Source: Campylobacterota bacterium
GTDB taxonomy: Bacteria > Campylobacterota > Campylobacteria > Campylobacterales > Sulfurovaceae
DNA length: 7,199 nucleotides
Reading direction: 5' to 3'
Assembly: GCA_003646525.1 (NCBI GenBank)
Contig: QMKU01000062.1
Location: 1-7,199 of the forward strand
Shown: positions 5,197 through 7,199 of the stretch, one piece after another
How positions within the stretch are numbered: position 1 is the first letter of the stretch
How the letters are laid out: every line of letters starts with the position of its first letter
The notes under the pieces: model-generated
Told to the model about the DNA's origin: nothing
The model's database searches: none
The model's input: the letters and a program-made list of their open reading frames with translations, nothing else
Translations under genes and position numbers: made by a program

Positions 5197-6435
5197 ATGA
5201 AAATGAAACTACTTATCTCGCTCTTACTTATCTGTACAATTTCGCTTCAGGCAGATTGGGGTGAAACACTATCAGGATTGACAAAGAAAGCAAAAGTCAT
5301 CTGGGATGAACAGACAAAAACATTATTGCAAGAAGAGGGCATAGATGAAAATCTAAGTGTGCAGTATAGACGGTTGCGCAAAGAACATTTCAATGCGATA
5401 TGGGTAGATGTCATTGCCAAGCTAGAAAAAGGTTTATTGATCAGCAAAGAGATCAAAAAAGCACCCGACACCTCTATATTCGGTGAAGATAAAATATCTT
5501 TGCAAAAAGAGTTTGACCTGATGCTAGATGATATTGTGGATTTGCTACTAGATGATAAGCTTCTCAAGTATAGAGAAAATATTCGAATATCCAGAGAACA
5601 GATCGCTTTGGGCGAAAAAGATATCCTCACCTATAGAGAGAAAAAGATCGTAGCCCCAGAAGAGAGCCATATCAAAACAACACGAGCAGAGTATGAACAA
5701 AAAATAATTGATACCAAAGTGAGTATAGCGCGTGAAAAAGCTACTATTTCTCAGAACAAAATCACTATGAGCCAAAACTTCAAAGAGTTGGGAATAGATC
5801 TCACACCAGAGCAGATCGATGTACTTTTGGCTCGTGTTGATGGAGACGATATCATCCAGATGACACTTGTGATGGATGTCCTCAAGCAGATCACCTCTCA
5901 GCTTCTAGGTATCATGCAAGAATCCAATGAAGAGCTCAGTCATGCAAAAAAATACTATGGCATGCATATAGTATTGCTCGAACTTGTAACACATATCCAA
6001 GAGAAGTTCATGCTGAAGATAACACGCCACTATCTTCCTCAGATCGATCAAATCATCAAGCACACAAAAAAAATACTTGCACAGACAGATCAAAAAATCT
6101 CCAGCGAAGAAAATCTCAAACGGCGCAATATCTATTATCAAAACTATCAATCACAACAATTAACACTCAAGACAGCTCAGCTTTATCGTCAAAATCTCAT
6201 CAACGAATTCGAACAAGTTAAAGAAGCAAGTATCATCAGTCGAGAAAATCTTGATCTTTCCAAAAATACTTATGAAACCGTCACTCTCAGTAGTGATCTT
6301 TTTAGGATCATTGCAAGTAGTCAAGAGATGATGAAAGAGGTCATGAAGTTACAAATACCCACAATCATTCCTTTTGAAAATATTCAAATGCGAGATAAGT
6401 ATCAAGAATTAATCCAAAGACTTCAAGAACCATAG
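5197..6435 (+). CDS. Exported helical/coiled-coil protein of unknown function
   Basis: A 412-residue protein. Residues 1-19 form a signal peptide: MKMK, a Leu/Ile core, and a likely signal peptidase I cut after SLQA before D20, so the product is periplasmic or exported. The rest is almost wholly helix-forming, rich in Glu, Lys, Gln and Ile. Long heptad-like stretches lie at about 126-200 and 254-365, and no second transmembrane segment is present. The mature part has no Cys and no recognised enzyme or metal-binding motif. Start: ATG at 5197, 10 bases after the small membrane ORF; ATG 5203 is possible. No Shine-Dalgarno is seen: the spot holds TCCTCC (5187-5192), so translational coupling to the upstream ORF is likely. 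GC is higher than in the kinases. I do not recognise the family. A scaffold or envelope-associated role is a guess from shape. Confidence 0.85.
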   Translation: MKMKLLISLLLICTISLQADWGETLSGLTKKAKVIWDEQTKTLLQEEGIDENLSVQYRRLRKEHFNAIWVDVIAKLEKGLLISKEIKKAPDTSIFGEDKISLQKEFDLMLDDIVDLLLDDKLLKYRENIRISREQIALGEKDILTYREKKIVAPEESHIKTTRAEYEQKIIDTKVSIAREKATISQNKITMSQNFKELGIDLTPEQIDVLLARVDGDDIIQMTLVMDVLKQITSQLLGIMQESNEELSHAKKYYGMHIVLLELVTHIQEKFMLKITRHYLPQIDQIIKHTKKILAQTDQKISSEENLKRRNIYYQNYQSQQLTLKTAQLYRQNLINEFEQVKEASIISRENLDLSKNTYETVTLSSDLFRIIASSQEMMKEVMKLQIPTIIPFENIQMRDKYQELIQRLQEP

Positions 6436-6532
6436 TGCCACTTTATACTTGGCTGTGCGTTCTAATTAGGGTACTCTTAAGCAATACTATAGCATACTCT
6501 CGACTAATCTAATCCACAACAAAAGGAAAAAA

Positions 6533-7093
6533 ATGAAATTATCGACACTTATTATCAGTACAACACTATTGGGAGCAGTCGCTTGGGCTCAAACGCTGAC
6601 TATCAAACAGGAAGGTATTGGCTATATCAAAATGCTAGGCGGCACCCTCAAGTCAGAACTTCAAGCCAAAATGAAAGAAGACCCTACGGGCATTACAGCA
6701 GCCAAATTCTGCAAAGAGAGAGCCAGTAGTATCACCAAAGAGATCAATGCAAAACTACCAGAGTATGCCAGCGTCAGACGCACTGCACTCAAAATAAGAA
6801 ACAAAGACAACAAAGCAGATGCAACAGATGATAAAGTCATGAATGCTTATATCAAAGCCATAGAAGAGAAAAAATATAGTCCGAAGGATGCTATCAAGGT
6901 AGTAGAGGAGGGCGGTATAACCAGAATCTATAAGCCATTATTTGTACAAAAAGCTTGTCTCAAATGTCATGGTACTAGTGTCTCACCTAAAATCATTACA
7001 TTGATCAAAGAGGGATACCCAGATGACAAGGCTATCGATCTTTTCGAGGGCGACTTGAGAGGTGTCATCGTAGCAGAGATCAAGAAGCACTAA
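6533..7093 (+). CDS. Secreted Tll0287-like (DUF3365) c-type haem protein
   Basis: A 186-residue protein. Residues 1-19 are a signal peptide with an AWA cut site before Q20. The mature part resembles the Tll0287-like/DUF3365 family, a PAS-like fold that binds one c-type haem: conserved stretch SVRRTALKIRNKDN (80-93), then IYKPLFVQKACLKCHG with the CxxCH haem site C142-C145-H146. Cys60 (AAKFCKERA) is the only other Cys and fits the position of the unusual axial Cys ligand known from cyanobacterial Tll0287, paired with a His. It should be attached to haem in the periplasm. The role is probably redox or ligand sensing, or electron transfer; family members are often sensor input domains, but this one is free-standing. 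Start: ATG 6533 with AAAAGGA 5 bases upstream. It is 97 bases after the coiled-coil gene, so a separate transcript is possible; no clear promoter was found. Confidence 0.88.
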   Translation: MKLSTLIISTTLLGAVAWAQTLTIKQEGIGYIKMLGGTLKSELQAKMKEDPTGITAAKFCKERASSITKEINAKLPEYASVRRTALKIRNKDNKADATDDKVMNAYIKAIEEKKYSPKDAIKVVEEGGITRIYKPLFVQKACLKCHGTSVSPKIITLIKEGYPDDKAIDLFEGDLRGVIVAEIKKH

Positions 7094-7199
7094 TATTTAG
7101 CTCTGCCAACTTGCCTGTCATTCAAGCGGCTCAGTGAGAGTAGGGCGACAATGGCACAAAATAGTGCCCATCTAGGTTGGATTGTGTAGAATGGTAGGG
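7090..7199 (-). CDS. Possible C-terminal end of a convergent membrane-protein gene (partial)
   Basis: On the minus strand one frame is open from the right edge for 35 codons and stops at TAG (7092-7090), overlapping the stop of the haem-protein gene by a few bases. It includes a hydrophobic stretch, WALFCAIVALLSL, followed by a polar, basic end, SRLNDRQVGRAKY, like the last transmembrane helix and tail of a membrane protein. The other minus-strand frames are broken by stops. A run of this length could be open by chance, and no family is recognised, so the call is tentative. Confidence 0.35.
   Translation of the reverse strand, partial: LPFYTIQPRWALFCAIVALLSLSRLNDRQVGRAKY

Noticed and set aside
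6436..6532. Promoter for the haem-protein gene (TATAGC, TAATCT and TTAAGC elements)
   Set aside because: No -10/-35 pair has acceptable spacing and match. GCCA/TGGC near 6440 is also too short for a terminator.
7151..7171. Hairpin GGCAC-AAAATA-GTGCC downstream of the haem-protein gene
   Set aside because: Only five clean pairs plus a bulged extension and no T-tract on either strand. It may also lie within a convergent coding sequence.
1..7199. CRISPR array, integrase, or toxin-antitoxin partner for the Fic protein
   Set aside because: No regularly spaced repeats, no integrase frame, and no small antitoxin ORF beside fic were found on either strand.

Overview
The window looks like a Campylobacterota (Sulfurimonas/Sulfurovum-type) chromosome. 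The clues are very AT-rich two-component genes, a REC-histidine kinase with the H-box core HQWRQPL, promoters built on an extended -10, and a small secreted monohaem c-type protein. The taxonomic call is inference; no marker gene is present.

Layout. (1) Positions 1-2105 hold two overlapping phosphorelay genes on the plus strand: the 3' end of a REC-HPt protein (probably the tail of a hybrid sensor kinase) and a REC-histidine kinase. (2) Positions 2110-2237 are a 128-bp mobile-element relic. A perfect 22-bp inverted repeat, each arm of which is itself an imperfect palindrome, flanks a coding scrap that resembles the C-terminal helix-turn-helix of a REP-associated (Y1) transposase. (3) Positions 2270-3835 encode an autoinducer-2 kinase (LsrK), markedly more GC-rich than the genes beside it and with no other lsr gene in view. 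(4) Positions 3924-4718 (minus) encode a Fic-fold protein whose catalytic His is replaced by Gln. Its promoter carries operator-like repeats. (5) Positions 4835-4925 (minus) hold tRNA-Ser(GCU). (6) Positions 5046-6435 hold a two-gene unit of unknown function: a 46-residue single-span membrane protein, then an exported helical/coiled-coil protein. (7) Positions 6533-7093 encode a secreted Tll0287-like (DUF3365) c-haem protein. A possible convergent gene end runs off the right edge.

How the parts relate. The first two genes are translationally coupled and probably act in one phosphorelay. The block from about 2110 to 4830 (relic, lsrK, fic) differs in composition from gene to gene, carries mobile-element debris and stops next to a tRNA gene, so it reads as an accessory insertion zone. 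The genes right of the tRNA are mostly envelope or periplasmic proteins of intermediate GC. GC statements are hand estimates from sampled lines: roughly 30% for the kinases, high 40s for lsrK, high 20s for fic, high 30s to low 40s for the last genes.
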